Positions 14,406-22,924 of a stretch of DNA of 64,000 nucleotides are shown in pieces. The notes beneath the pieces are model-generated. The model searched no databases. It had not been told where the DNA came from and saw only the letters and a program-made list of their open reading frames with translations. This stretch comes from JACRBT01 sp964474285 (GTDB lineage Bacteria; Chloroflexota; Dehalococcoidia; Tepidiformales; Tepidiformaceae): positions 1 through 64,000 of the forward strand of contig CAYYSD010000002.1 in NCBI GenBank assembly GCA_964474285.1, written 5' to 3'. The position numbers and the translations under genes were made by a program. Each line of letters starts with the position of its first letter. Position 1 is the first letter of the stretch.

Positions 14406-17396
14406 GTGTCTAACGGCTACTTCGCGCCGAGCACCAGTTCCGCGGGGGCCGGCAGCCCGTTCGTCGGGCGCCAGCAAGAAATGCAGACGCTCTTCGGATT
14501 GCTCAGTGACGCCTCCCAGGGCAGCGGGCGAGTCATAATGCTGTCGGGCGAGCCGGGCATCGGCAAGACGGCGCTCCTGCACGAGTTCGCCCGCATGGCG
14601 CGAAGCGCCGGTTGGCGGGCACTCCTCGGTCAGGCCTACGACAGCGAGGGCATGCCGCCATACCTCCCGTTCACAGAGGCTCTACGGGAACACGTCGTGT
14701 CTGCGACTGATGCGGAGGTCGCCGCGTTGCCGCCCGAGGTCGCGGCCCTCATCCCCAACCTGCAAGTGCGCGTACCGCGCGCCGAGCACCGGCAGTACTT
14801 CGACGCCGCCAGCGAACGGTACCGCTCTTTCGAAGCGGTTTGCTCCTGGTTTGCAGACCTTGCACACCGGCCCGGCTCCTGCGGCCTCCTGCTCGGGATC
14901 GAAGACATCCACTGGGCAGACGAGCCGACGCTCCTGCTTCTCGAGCATCTCGCGCGGGGGCTGCACAAGTCACCCATTCTCCTCGCGATCACGTACCGGG
15001 ACACGGAGGTGAAACCGGGCCGCCCACTGGCACGCACTCTCGAACAACTCGCTCGCGTGGGAAACACGGAAGTCCGCAGCCTCCGGCCCTTCGACGCGGT
15101 TGGCGTGGCAAAGCTCCTCGAAGCCCTGAGCGGCGCCCACCCGCCACGACCAGTCGTTGACGCCGTCTACGGCGAGACCGAGGGCAACCCGCTCTTCGTT
15201 CGTGAGATCTACCAATACCTGGCAAGTGAGGGCCGGCTCTTCGATGAACAGGGTCACTGGCGGCCCCGCCTTCGCATCGACGAAGCGGAGGTTCCCCAGG
15301 GGATTCAGATGGTGATTGGCCGCCGGTTCCAGCGACTGAGCGAAGACTGCCGCCACGCGCTGACAGTGGCATCCATCATCGGCCGAGTCTTCGACTTTGA
15401 GCTGCTCAGAAGGGTCTCCGGGGCAGGTGAGGCAGCATTGCTCGGCGCCATGGACGAGGCTGCGCAGGCACACTTGATAGCGATCGGCCAGGCCGTCGAC
15501 GCCGAAGCCCACCTGGTGTTCACTCACGAACTCATCCGGCAGACACTCGTCAGTGATCTTTCGCTCCCCCACCGCCGGGCGCTCCATCTCGCGGTTGCCG
15601 AGGCGATCGAGGAGATGCACGCGGACGACCTTGTCCCATTTAGCGCTGAGCTGGCACACCACTTCCGCCTTTCCTCCGTCGCGCCGGTGAAGACCATCGA
15701 ATACTCGAAACGCGCGGCGGGAGCGGCCCTGGTGACATTCGCGTGGGAGGACGCCGCGAGGCACCTCGAGGTCGCGATCCACACGCTCGACCGAATCGAT
15801 GGCTCAGACAGCGAGCGATGCGACCTTCTCATTGGGCTGATCGGAACTCTCATGTCAGCGGGCAGGTGGGATCAGATCATTACGTCGACCGCTCCTCTCG
15901 CCTACCAACTCGCCGAATCGCTGCAGGATCAGGAACGGATGGGCGCGGTCGCGCGGACGGCCGTTGATGCCCTCGGCCAGCTGGCGGGCGCGGCGGGGCT
16001 CACTACAGCAGCTGGCTCGCTGTGGCTTGAACGCGCGTCCGCGCTGACGGCGGAGGGAACGCCGGAGCGAATCTTCGTCGATCAGCGCGCGGCCGCCCGG
16101 CTCGACGGCATGGGCAGACAAAATGTCGAGGCTAACGTTGAAAACTATCGGGCGGCGCGGGCCCTCGCCGACCGCGAGGCGCTCTTCACCGCGGCCGTTG
16201 GTCCGCTGAACGGGCCAACGGCCTCGCCGGGCCTTCTCCACCTGTCACAATCCGTACTTCGAGAGATGGCGGAAGAGCCTTCTGAGGGCGTGAGTCCGCC
16301 TACCCTCGCCAAGTTCCTTGGACGCGCCGCGGAGTGTCACCTGCTCTTTGGCGATCGCGCGGCCTTTGACAGAACCAGAGATCGGATGCTGGGGATTGCC
16401 AACCAGAGCAGGGACTCTTTCGTCAGCGACTCTTGCACGCTTGTCGAACTCATCAGATGCATACTCGAAGGAGACCTCGAACGCGGTTCGGAACTCCTCG
16501 AAACTCCAGGCTTCGATTCGGTCTTCCACGTGTTCGTGTCACGGGTTCACGGGGCTCGGATGAACCTTTGGCTCGGTCGATCTGCCCAAGTCCAGGGGAT
16601 GCTTGAAGGCATACCGGAGTACTTCCGTTCGGAGGCGGCGCCGCAGATCTGGAGGCCAGCCCGGGCCTGGCTGCTCGCTGCATTGGGCCGCGCCGAAGAG
16701 GCCAGGAATGAGTTGAGGCAGTGGCTGACGGAGGCCGAGCCAGTGGAGGCCGCCAAAATATGGGAGATTGTCGGGGCCCTGGATGCCGCGGTCCTGCTCC
16801 GAGACCCGGATCTCGCGCGCCAGCTGACTACTCCGCTTGAACCGGTGGCCCACCTGGCCATCGGCGGCTTCCTTGCCCTGGTCTCGGTGGGACGCCTTGT
16901 CGGCGCAAGCCAAGAACTCCAGGGCAACCATGACTCTGCGCGTTCGTACTATGAAGTGGCTCTTGCAGCCGCCCAGGAAGTCCGCTTCCGTCCGGAGACC
17001 GCCCTGATTCGGCTCCACCTGGGAGAACTCCTGGTCAGGCACTACCCCTCTCAACGGGAAGCTGCGTTCGCCCTCCTTGACCTCGCGATTGCGGACCTCG
17101 GAGCGATGGGCATGCAGCCTTCGCTCGAGCGTGCTCTCCGCATGCGCGGACGACGCGCCAGAAGCGCTCGGACAGAAGCCTTTCCCGGCCGCCTCACTAT
17201 CCGCGAAGTCGAAGTCCTCCGCCTCCTCGCAGATGGCTGCACGAGCAAGGAGATCGGCGACGAGCTGGTGTTGAGCGTGCGCACGGTCGAGAGGCATATC
17301 GCAAACATCTATCTCAAAACGGGCACCCACAGCCGGGTCGCGGCCGTGAACTACGCCGGCGCCCACGGTCTGCTTCCGCCTGGCCTTTCACTCTAG
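14406..17396 (+). CDS. LAL-type LuxR-family transcriptional regulator with AAA ATPase
   Basis: A 996-aa regulator starting at GTG. An ATPase domain with Walker A GEPGIGKT (48-55) and the Walker B-like LLLGIEDIHWADE is followed by a long helical, TPR-like middle region and a C-terminal LuxR helix-turn-helix (LTIREVEVLRLLADGCTSKE..., TVERHIANIYLKTG). LAL/MalT-like proteins are ATP-dependent switches that bind an inducer through the middle region. It is divergent from the sigma-factor gene, with a 274-base shared upstream region in which I see no clear operator. Target genes are unknown; the secreted-protein genes downstream are candidates. Confidence 0.85.
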   Translation: MSNGYFAPSTSSAGAGSPFVGRQQEMQTLFGLLSDASQGSGRVIMLSGEPGIGKTALLHEFARMARSAGWRALLGQAYDSEGMPPYLPFTEALREHVVSATDAEVAALPPEVAALIPNLQVRVPRAEHRQYFDAASERYRSFEAVCSWFADLAHRPGSCGLLLGIEDIHWADEPTLLLLEHLARGLHKSPILLAITYRDTEVKPGRPLARTLEQLARVGNTEVRSLRPFDAVGVAKLLEALSGAHPPRPVVDAVYGETEGNPLFVREIYQYLASEGRLFDEQGHWRPRLRIDEAEVPQGIQMVIGRRFQRLSEDCRHALTVASIIGRVFDFELLRRVSGAGEAALLGAMDEAAQAHLIAIGQAVDAEAHLVFTHELIRQTLVSDLSLPHRRALHLAVAEAIEEMHADDLVPFSAELAHHFRLSSVAPVKTIEYSKRAAGAALVTFAWEDAARHLEVAIHTLDRIDGSDSERCDLLIGLIGTLMSAGRWDQIITSTAPLAYQLAESLQDQERMGAVARTAVDALGQLAGAAGLTTAAGSLWLERASALTAEGTPERIFVDQRAAARLDGMGRQNVEANVENYRAARALADREALFTAAVGPLNGPTASPGLLHLSQSVLREMAEEPSEGVSPPTLAKFLGRAAECHLLFGDRAAFDRTRDRMLGIANQSRDSFVSDSCTLVELIRCILEGDLERGSELLETPGFDSVFHVFVSRVHGARMNLWLGRSAQVQGMLEGIPEYFRSEAAPQIWRPARAWLLAALGRAEEARNELRQWLTEAEPVEAAKIWEIVGALDAAVLLRDPDLARQLTTPLEPVAHLAIGGFLALVSVGRLVGASQELQGNHDSARSYYEVALAAAQEVRFRPETALIRLHLGELLVRHYPSQREAAFALLDLAIADLGAMGMQPSLERALRMRGRRARSARTEAFPGRLTIREVEVLRLLADGCTSKEIGDELVLSVRTVERHIANIYLKTGTHSRVAAVNYAGAHGLLPPGLSL

Positions 17397-17740
17397 CGAG
17401 TCCCGTCCGCCCGGCCCACGAGGGGACGCCTGCATAGTTCGTGCCAATCCGGCCGCGGGTGTCCAACGGCGCGCGCTGGAAGTTACGCACTTCCCCGGAA
17501 GTCATCGCACCTCTGCAGGTCCATCGTGGGGGCACCGGTGGACTCGCCGGACGGGGGCAGCACCAGCTGCCGGCGCCCGGCGGGCCGCCGGCCAGTTCGG
17601 CCACCACAGGAGGTGCAGACGGCAGCTGACATTGGCATCCCCAACGAACCTCGCCGTCGGCGCTGCCGGCGCTGCCGGGACCCGGCTCCGCCTGCTCGCC
17701 ACAGACCGGGCGGGAGGGGTACTCCCGCGAGGAACCACTT
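17397..17740. other. Spacer between LAL regulator and secreted protein, with hairpin before the ribosome site
   Basis: No supported gene. Just before the next start is a hairpin GCGGGAG-GGGTA-CTCCCGC (17710-17728) that ends at the edge of the ribosome site GAGGA (17729-17733). Such a structure could modulate translation or mark a processed 5' end. The rest is GC-rich without recognisable features. Confidence 0.5.
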
Positions 17741-18205
17741 ATGATTCGGAAGACATTGTTCGGCGCTCTTGCGGCCTTCGGGCTCGCGATCGTGGGTCTC
17801 GGCTTCGGTAGCCAGTCCGCTTCGGCAGAGGTCGTGGCGAACATGAAGGGCGCGGCCCCCCACGTAGTCTACGACAATCCGTGCGAGCCCGGGATCAACC
17901 CGATCAGCTTCGATGGACGCTACCACTACGTCTGGTACACGACCCCAGAAGGCCACACCATCATGCGCTACAACCTGCACTTCGTGGGGACGGACACCAA
18001 CGGTACCGAATACATCTTCAACTTTCAACGCACGATGGACCACCAGGACTGGCCAGTAATGGTGCCTTATAGCGACGTCATTGTGCGGCGGTTCATCAGT
18101 AAAGGCGCCGGCGACAACGCGACGATTACGATGACCATCGCCTGGGCGACCACCATCCCACCTGCACCAGCCGACGTGGTGACGACGATTACCTGTCGAG
18201 GCTGA
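17741..18205 (+). CDS. Secreted protein of unknown function
   Basis: A 154-aa protein with a clear signal peptide (residues 1-29, predicted cut after QSASA). The mature part is rich in aromatic and polar beta-strand-like sequence (RYHYVWYTTPEGHTIMRYN, HFVGTDTNGTEYIFNFQ) with two Cys residues, one near the start and one four residues from the end, that could form a disulfide. I do not recognise the family. GAGGA 8 bases before the ATG supports the start. Confidence 0.6.
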   Translation: MIRKTLFGALAAFGLAIVGLGFGSQSASAEVVANMKGAAPHVVYDNPCEPGINPISFDGRYHYVWYTTPEGHTIMRYNLHFVGTDTNGTEYIFNFQRTMDHQDWPVMVPYSDVIVRRFISKGAGDNATITMTIAWATTIPPAPADVVTTITCRG

Positions 18206-18739
18206 CACGCACGCCATGAGCCGCGCTCAATGAGGGGTGCTTCGATCCTTTCGTGGAGCGGCCGGGCATGGCTTTGCTGCCCGTGCCGTCCACGTTGATC
18301 GGAGAGCGCCTTGTGGGCCCCCGGTGAGGTCGCCCCGGTGATTGACGAGGGCCAGCAACATCTGGCCCTCGTGCCTTGTCGCTCGCGCACGGCTCTGCCT
18401 CCGCCGAACACCGCAACGGCCGCGCCGCCGTTGCAGGCAGTCGCGCTACCAGGCCAGGCGGGCGGAAGCGGCCCCCCGGGCGCTCTGCGGTAGCCCACGC
18501 GCGGGTTGCGGAGCAACCCGCGAGGGACCTCCATGCTGTCCCGATCAGCGGACCCACGCCCTGTTCATGAACGGCATCGAATGCTGGGGAGAGGATGTCC
18601 TAAGGGCGATTCTGAGCAGGCCTTCAATCTTGACCTGGCGTTCTGGACTCGCCCCTTTAAGTGAACAATCATTTATTTGGACGCTGCGCTGGGGATTGGT
18701 CTTCACGAAGCGTCCGGGACAACAGACAAGGAGTCGTAT
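18206..18739. other. Gene-free spacer with strong hairpins
   Basis: 534 bases without a convincing gene. It holds an 11-bp hairpin ACGAGGGCCAG-CAACAT-CTGGCCCTCGT (18345-18372), which may terminate the upstream gene although no T-run follows. A second hairpin of 10 bp with a 3-base loop (18500-18522) contains GCGGGTTGC/GCAACCCGC. A weaker CGGGCA...TGCCCG stem occurs near 18268. Confidence 0.5.
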
Positions 18740-19435
18740 TTGAACAGAAAAAGGATCGCCTTTTCAGCGATCGCCTCGATTGTCGCCATTGTGGCGCTGA
18801 GCGCATCGGCGGTCGCGGCCACGACCCCACAGGTCGGAGCAAGCGGCAAGACCTTTGCGTCGAGCATTGTCGTCTGTGCAACGAACCCGGCCACGGGCAC
18901 ACTGTCCCCGGTTGTTGATGCCGGCCTCTACCAGCCGAAGTCAAACGCAAAGGCCACCGTTTCGCTCAACGGCGCGCCTGTCGCCACGGTCACGGCCGCC
19001 GCTCCGGCTGCCACGGTCTGGCTGGCGGACGGCAGCAACATCGTGGTCGTGGCGATCAATAAGAAGTCAAGTGACAGTTACGCGTTCAGCGTCCAACCGG
19101 ACATGTGTCAGCCGGACACCTCCGGCAATACGTTCAGCGCGGATGGGGCATGGGAGTACGGCGCCAGCGGAAAGTCCTCCGTCACCGTCACAGCGGGGTG
19201 CGCCTGGAACGCCCGCACCGGGCAGCCGCAACCGTACGTGACGCTCGTCGACAACGGCAACTACCTGCTGAATGTGTCCGTCAACGGCGTGCCGCTGACT
19301 CAGCTCAGCGCCACGCACCCGAACACCCCGGTGTTTCTGAGCGCCGGCCAGAACGTGATCTCCGCCGCGAACGGCAGTCTTTCGACGGACTACTACCTTC
19401 GGGACGGCGGCAGCGGTATGTGCACACTCCCCTGA
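18740..19435 (+). CDS. Secreted protein of unknown function, two-repeat
   Basis: A 231-aa protein. TTG at 18740 is taken as start because AAGGAG lies 6 bases upstream and a basic-hydrophobic signal peptide (NRKRIAFSAIASIVAIVALS) begins there; no such site serves the earlier frame. The mature part seems to contain two similar halves, each with an ASGK motif, one or two Cys residues, a VSLNGAPV/VSVNGVPL strand and an SNIVVVAINKK/GQNVISAANG strand, so it may be a duplicated Ig-like fold. Ligand and role are unknown. Confidence 0.65.
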   Translation: MNRKRIAFSAIASIVAIVALSASAVAATTPQVGASGKTFASSIVVCATNPATGTLSPVVDAGLYQPKSNAKATVSLNGAPVATVTAAAPAATVWLADGSNIVVVAINKKSSDSYAFSVQPDMCQPDTSGNTFSADGAWEYGASGKSSVTVTAGCAWNARTGQPQPYVTLVDNGNYLLNVSVNGVPLTQLSATHPNTPVFLSAGQNVISAANGSLSTDYYLRDGGSGMCTLP

Positions 19436-19765
19436 CGTGCTGAGCTGAACCACGGGTGGGCGCCGCCGCCGGCGATCACCCGTTGGAGCCAGGGGCACGC
19501 TTCGACTGATGGCCGGTCCTTTGCCGGTTGCCCACGAAGATCGTGGGCAACGCAAGGGACCGGTCTGATACGGTTGGTCCGTGGGTTGGAGACGATGCTT
19601 CCTGCCCGGGCGCTTCGTCATGAAGAGACCCCTGGAGGGGGTCGCGCGTCTGAATGGCTGTCGCTGTGGTCCGCTCCACGTCCCCTGCCCCTTCTTGATG
19701 CCCGATGGTCCGGTCCGATAGGCTGCGAGGCGTCCCGGAGAACCCACCATGGCGGAGGTACCATC
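19436..19765. other. Spacer holding a very long hairpin
   Basis: 330 bases without a gene. Positions 19511-19565 fold into an inner perfect 11-bp stem (GTTGCCCACGA/TCGTGGGCAAC, loop AGA) and an outer 14-bp stem with two G-U pairs, separated only by a 2-base bulge (19525-19526). No T-run follows, so it is not a standard terminator. A structured RNA, attenuator or small mobile-element remnant are all possible. Confidence 0.55.
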
Positions 19766-20053
19766 ATGCGCAGGGGAACATCCATCGTTCGGGCACTTTG
19801 CTTGACCGTCGTAGCCGGAGTTGCGTTGGGCTGGGGAGGTCCCTTCGGTCTTCCCGCAGAGCCGGAGATGGTCTCCGCGAGCGCTCCCGACGTTGTCGTG
19901 AGACCTCCTGCACCGCCCGCGGGCCCCATCCCTATACCGTACCCGAACCTGCCGACGCGATCAGGCAGGGAGTCGCCTGTCCTGGTCGCATTTCGGCTGG
20001 CCGAGTTGAGGTCCGGAGGCGTGATCGAAGTGCAGGACGTGGTCATCGAGTGA
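19766..20053 (+). CDS. Small secreted Pro-rich protein
   Basis: A 95-aa protein with a signal peptide (residues 1-24, RRGTSIVRALCLTVVAGVAL), then a Pro-rich stretch (VVVRPPAPPAGPIPIPYPN) and a short polar end. GGAGG 8 bases before the ATG at 19766 supports the start. I do not recognise the family. It is the third exported protein in a row behind the LAL regulator. Confidence 0.5.
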   Translation: MRRGTSIVRALCLTVVAGVALGWGGPFGLPAEPEMVSASAPDVVVRPPAPPAGPIPIPYPNLPTRSGRESPVLVAFRLAELRSGGVIEVQDVVIE

Positions 20054-20431
20054 GTCCACGCAAATGGTGCAAGGTCTTGCGTTCGGGGCCCACGCGAGCA
20101 GTATGGCGACCGAGTCGCACGCGCGAAGTACACCTCGGTGCTCCCGTTTCGTAGTGGCTGACACCGTTCGTCGTGTGGTTGACCAGGGCAAGCACCGGCA
20201 TGCCCCTGCGCCGGGAGATGCCGTCCACCATTGTTGGCGCATCCCCGGCTCGTCGACGAAGCAGTATGGTCCGGCGCCCGGCGAACGCCGGCGGCCAGCC
20301 TTTCGGCACTCAACGAGTACCCGGCCCCCGTTTCGATCAGGGCTGCGACAAGGGGCAGGAATCCCGATGTGGTATCTGTCGACGAGTCGAAACGACCCTG
20401 TTCAACTCGATTGAACATGTTGAAAGTGATA
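20054..20431. other. Spacer between secreted protein and tRNA
   Basis: 378 bases. Overlapping short open frames exist on the minus strand but lack ribosome sites and recognisable motifs. I see nothing further that can be supported. Confidence 0.4.
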
Positions 20432-20503
20432 TACCCCCGGCAGGAATCGAACCTGCGCACATGGTTTAGGAAACCACTGCTCTATCCGCTGAGCTACGGG
20501 GGC
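20432..20503 (-). tRNA. tRNA-Arg (anticodon CCT)
   Basis: 72 bases fold into a full cloverleaf on the minus strand: acceptor GCCCCCG/CGGGGGT (last pair G-U), D-arm GCTC/GAGC, anticodon arm GTGGT/ACCAT with loop TTCCTAA (anticodon CCT, reading AGG), T-arm GCAGG/CCTGC with loop TTCGATT. The discriminator base is A and the CCA end is not encoded. Confidence 0.95.
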
Positions 20504-20693
20504 ACGTCGAATCAGGCCGCGGGCACGGTCCATGCGGAGCAGCTCGACCGGCCGCTGACACCGGAGCAGTGTACCAAACCCGAATTTCCGATCATCCCGG
20601 GCGGGACATCGAAAGGATGGCCGCCGAGCGGGAGGAAAGGCGGCAACCGGGGTGCTCGCCGGGCCGTGGAGCCAGGCTGGTTCCTGAACCACC

Positions 20694-21536
20694 CTACCAG
20701 GGGCGGCTGGTCCCCTGCTCTTGCTCATCGAAGCGGGCGTTTTGTTGCTTGGACCATTCCACGCGGCTGGGCGCCGCTTCGCTCCCACCCCTCGTTCCGC
20801 CGACGAGCCAGAGATTGCTGGAGGCGCGGATCGCGGCGTTGTGTCCCATGACGTCTGCAGCCTGGTTCATGGACATCTTCGAGACCTTGAGCGCATAGAG
20901 ATCATTGAGGGCGATCCTGTTCGCAAGCCACATCGTTGCCTCGCGAAGGCGTTCGCGGGGCACGACGCGGTTGACCATGCCGGCCCGTTCGGCCTCCGCG
21001 GCGGTGACAAAGTCGCCCGTCCAGAGCGCTTCCTTCGCTTTCTTCACGCCGAGGTCCACGAAGTGCGTGGCGTATTCGTGATGGACGCCGCCCCAGCGCA
21101 CGGAACGGTCCGCGAACTTCGCGTCGTCCGAAGCGACGATGAGGTCGCAGGAGGCCGCCAGCATCCAGGAACCCATGATGCAGTAGCCCTGGACCATCGC
21201 GATGGTGGGTTTTCCGATGTTGCGCCAGCGGTCGTGCATGCGCCAATAGACGCCGGTGTCCATCGCCTTCGCGCGTCCCAGGGGAGACATGTCGCGGGGG
21301 AAGTCTGCCATTTCTTCCAGGGATTCGGAGGTCCCGAGATCGTGGCCCCCGCCGAAATGGTCGCCGGCTCCCGTCACAACGATGACCTTGACGCCGTCAT
21401 CAGCCTCGGCACGGGCGAAGGACTGGTCGAGTTCGGCATACACGCGCCGGCTGATGACGTTGCGCTGCCGTGGCCTGTTGATGGTGATGGTCACCACCTC
21501 ACCGGCCTGTTCGTAGAGCACGTGCTTCGATTCCAC
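20694..21536 (-). CDS. Crotonase-family (enoyl-CoA hydratase/isomerase-like) protein A
   Basis: A 280-aa protein with the crotonase fold signals ITINRPRQRNVISRR, oxyanion-hole segment HFGGGHDLG and GKPTIAMVQGYCIMGSWMLA. The two catalytic Glu positions of true hydratases (as in GGGCEL and PEI) are absent: the sequence reads MGSWML and RSVRWGG instead. It resembles the two other atypical crotonases at 22925 and 27602 and probably acts on a special acyl-CoA. AAGGAG lies just before the ATG. Upstream on the same strand are a broken CoA-transferase piece and the hotdog-protein gene. Confidence 0.8.
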   Translation of the reverse strand: MESKHVLYEQAGEVVTITINRPRQRNVISRRVYAELDQSFARAEADDGVKVIVVTGAGDHFGGGHDLGTSESLEEMADFPRDMSPLGRAKAMDTGVYWRMHDRWRNIGKPTIAMVQGYCIMGSWMLAASCDLIVASDDAKFADRSVRWGGVHHEYATHFVDLGVKKAKEALWTGDFVTAAEAERAGMVNRVVPRERLREATMWLANRIALNDLYALKVSKMSMNQAADVMGHNAAIRASSNLWLVGGTRGGSEAAPSRVEWSKQQNARFDEQEQGTSRPW

Positions 21537-21559
21537 TTCGACGGATCTCCTTTACTGCG

Positions 21560-21820
21560 TGTTGGAATTGGGTTGCGCGGCGACGATACCGGCGTGAAGG
21601 TGAACGGTAACCCGGAAACCCGGACCTGCTGCCCACCCTGGTCCGCCAGGGTGACGCGATACGCGCTCTCCATATCGCTGGTTGCCAGCCTGAAGAAGCC
21701 ACACGCCTTCAACCGGGGGCTGTCGAGAACCGTGGGCGGGTCGCCGGCAGGGGCGAGAGTCCAGCCTCGTTCGGTGCCCTCGGCGAACCAGTCGTCCCGG
21801 CCGGCAGCGATGCCGCCACC
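21560..21820 (-). pseudogene. Remnant of the C-terminus of a CaiB/BaiF-type CoA-transferase
   Basis: In the gap between two leftward genes, one minus-strand frame reads DDWFAEGTERGWTLAPAG, VLDSPRLKACGFFRLAT and VRVSGLPFTFTP. This order matches the end of family III CoA-transferases (compare VLADPQLNARDWFQPATHP and HNGFPWRFTRTP in the protein at 28471). A TGA stop precedes the piece directly and there is no start codon with a ribosome site, so it is a 5'-truncated relic. It sits where an operon member would be expected. Confidence 0.55.
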
Positions 21821-21863
21821 TCAAATGAAAGAACTCGAACGCAATCGAGCGGCCGGTACTGCG

Positions 21864-22685
21864 TCACTGCTTGAGGAGCCAACGAATCTTTTGGCGGGCA
21901 ACCGCCGTTTGCCGCCCCGCAGGGTCAACGACGTTGAATTCGGTCGTTCGGAACCCGGACCGTGCGCTCGCGCCCGACTCGATCAGCCGTGAGGTCACCT
22001 GGTGAGGGACTCCGGCAAACATCGGACCGGCCTGAAGCAGTTCCCAAACGCTGTTCATGCCCGCCTGGGGAACGTCGCCCCCGTTGGCCTGCCGCACGCG
22101 GCCCCCTGTCCCAATGAGCATGTACATGAACGAAGGCACGATCGGTCCGCCCCAGGGGGAGGCGTCCGTGTACCACAGCGAGTCGTCTCCCACCAGCTCC
22201 CTGCGGCTTGCGCTCTCATCGATCGTGAAGGTGCGCGTGAACACCGCCTCCGGTGTTGTACCCGGCGCGGGCGCGTCCGCGGCCGGCCCGCGGCCCGCGC
22301 GTTCCCATGGAGGAACCGCAGTCTCCGCGGACTTCGCGAGGCCGGCATATCCGGCAGTTGTGCGAACACCCTTCCTGGTCTCGAAGGCCAGTTCGATCAG
22401 GGTCTCATCCGTCCCGGTGGGCTCCAGTTCCTTGGTGACGATACGAAACTGGTCGTCCTCGTAGAGCGGGTGAATGTAGGACTGCTTCATGAACCCGCGC
22501 TCATACCAGGCAGGCCCAAAGCGCTCGACGACAGCCTTTGTGACGAAGGCAGAGTGAACCGAGCCCCCAATGAGGGCGGCCTTGAACCCGAGGGAGCGCG
22601 CGCGCTCGTCGTCGTGAATCGAGCCCCTGGCGTCTGCCGAAAGGTTCTTCGATTGAAGCCAAACCGGATCCTGGATCGCTGCCAT
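21864..22685 (-). CDS. MaoC-like double-hotdog protein
   Basis: A 273-aa cytoplasmic protein. The first half (SIHDDERARSLGFKAALIGGSVHSAF, later HPLYEDDQFRIVTKELEP) has the look of MaoC/R-specific hydratase or fatty-acid synthase hotdog domains; the second half repeats the pattern around VVDPAGRQTAVARQKIRW. The strict D-x4-H hydratase motif is not clear, so the function could be hydratase, thioesterase or an inactive partner. AGGAG sits 6 bases before the ATG, and a 16-bp palindrome begins 11 bases upstream of the start, so a repressor bound there would block it. Confidence 0.65.
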   Translation of the reverse strand: MAAIQDPVWLQSKNLSADARGSIHDDERARSLGFKAALIGGSVHSAFVTKAVVERFGPAWYERGFMKQSYIHPLYEDDQFRIVTKELEPTGTDETLIELAFETRKGVRTTAGYAGLAKSAETAVPPWERAGRGPAADAPAPGTTPEAVFTRTFTIDESASRRELVGDDSLWYTDASPWGGPIVPSFMYMLIGTGGRVRQANGGDVPQAGMNSVWELLQAGPMFAGVPHQVTSRLIESGASARSGFRTTEFNVVDPAGRQTAVARQKIRWLLKQ

Positions 22686-22695
22686 ATTCTGCTCC

Positions 22696-22711
22696 TCGGA
22701 AACGTTTCCGA
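22696..22711. promoter_or_regulatory. LacI-family-type operator 1
   Basis: Perfect 16-bp palindrome TCGGAAACGTTTCCGA with the central CG typical of LacI-family sites. It abuts the ribosome site of the hotdog gene (start 22685). Core GGAAACGTTTCC is repeated at 22822-22833. Confidence 0.75.
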
Positions 22712-22821
22712 CATGCTGTTTGGGCCATGTGGCCTGTGTGCAACTATCGAGAGAACGACAATTGAGACCCGAGGTTCGACTCCGGACACTTGACAGGAAA
22801 GAATGGCCACATCAGACTTCC

Positions 22822-22833
22822 GGAAACGTTTCC
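22822..22833. promoter_or_regulatory. LacI-family-type operator 2
   Basis: Perfect 12-bp palindrome GGAAACGTTTCC, identical in core to operator 1 and 126 bases from it. It lies 92 bases before the crotonase B gene; a TATACT -10-like sequence follows at 22860-22865. The only LacI-family gene in the window is at 30867-31886, at the far end of the same locus. Confidence 0.75.
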
Positions 22834-22924
22834 TGTGCTCTCTTGTTCTGGCGCAACGCTATACTACAGAGTCTAGGTTTGTCAGTCGAGTAGAATCTGG
22901 GCCGAGGATCGTGGGGGGCAGCAC

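Noticed and set aside
20054..20431. Short minus-strand frames between the secreted protein and the tRNA
   Set aside because: No ribosome sites or recognisable motifs, and three overlapping frames are equally open.
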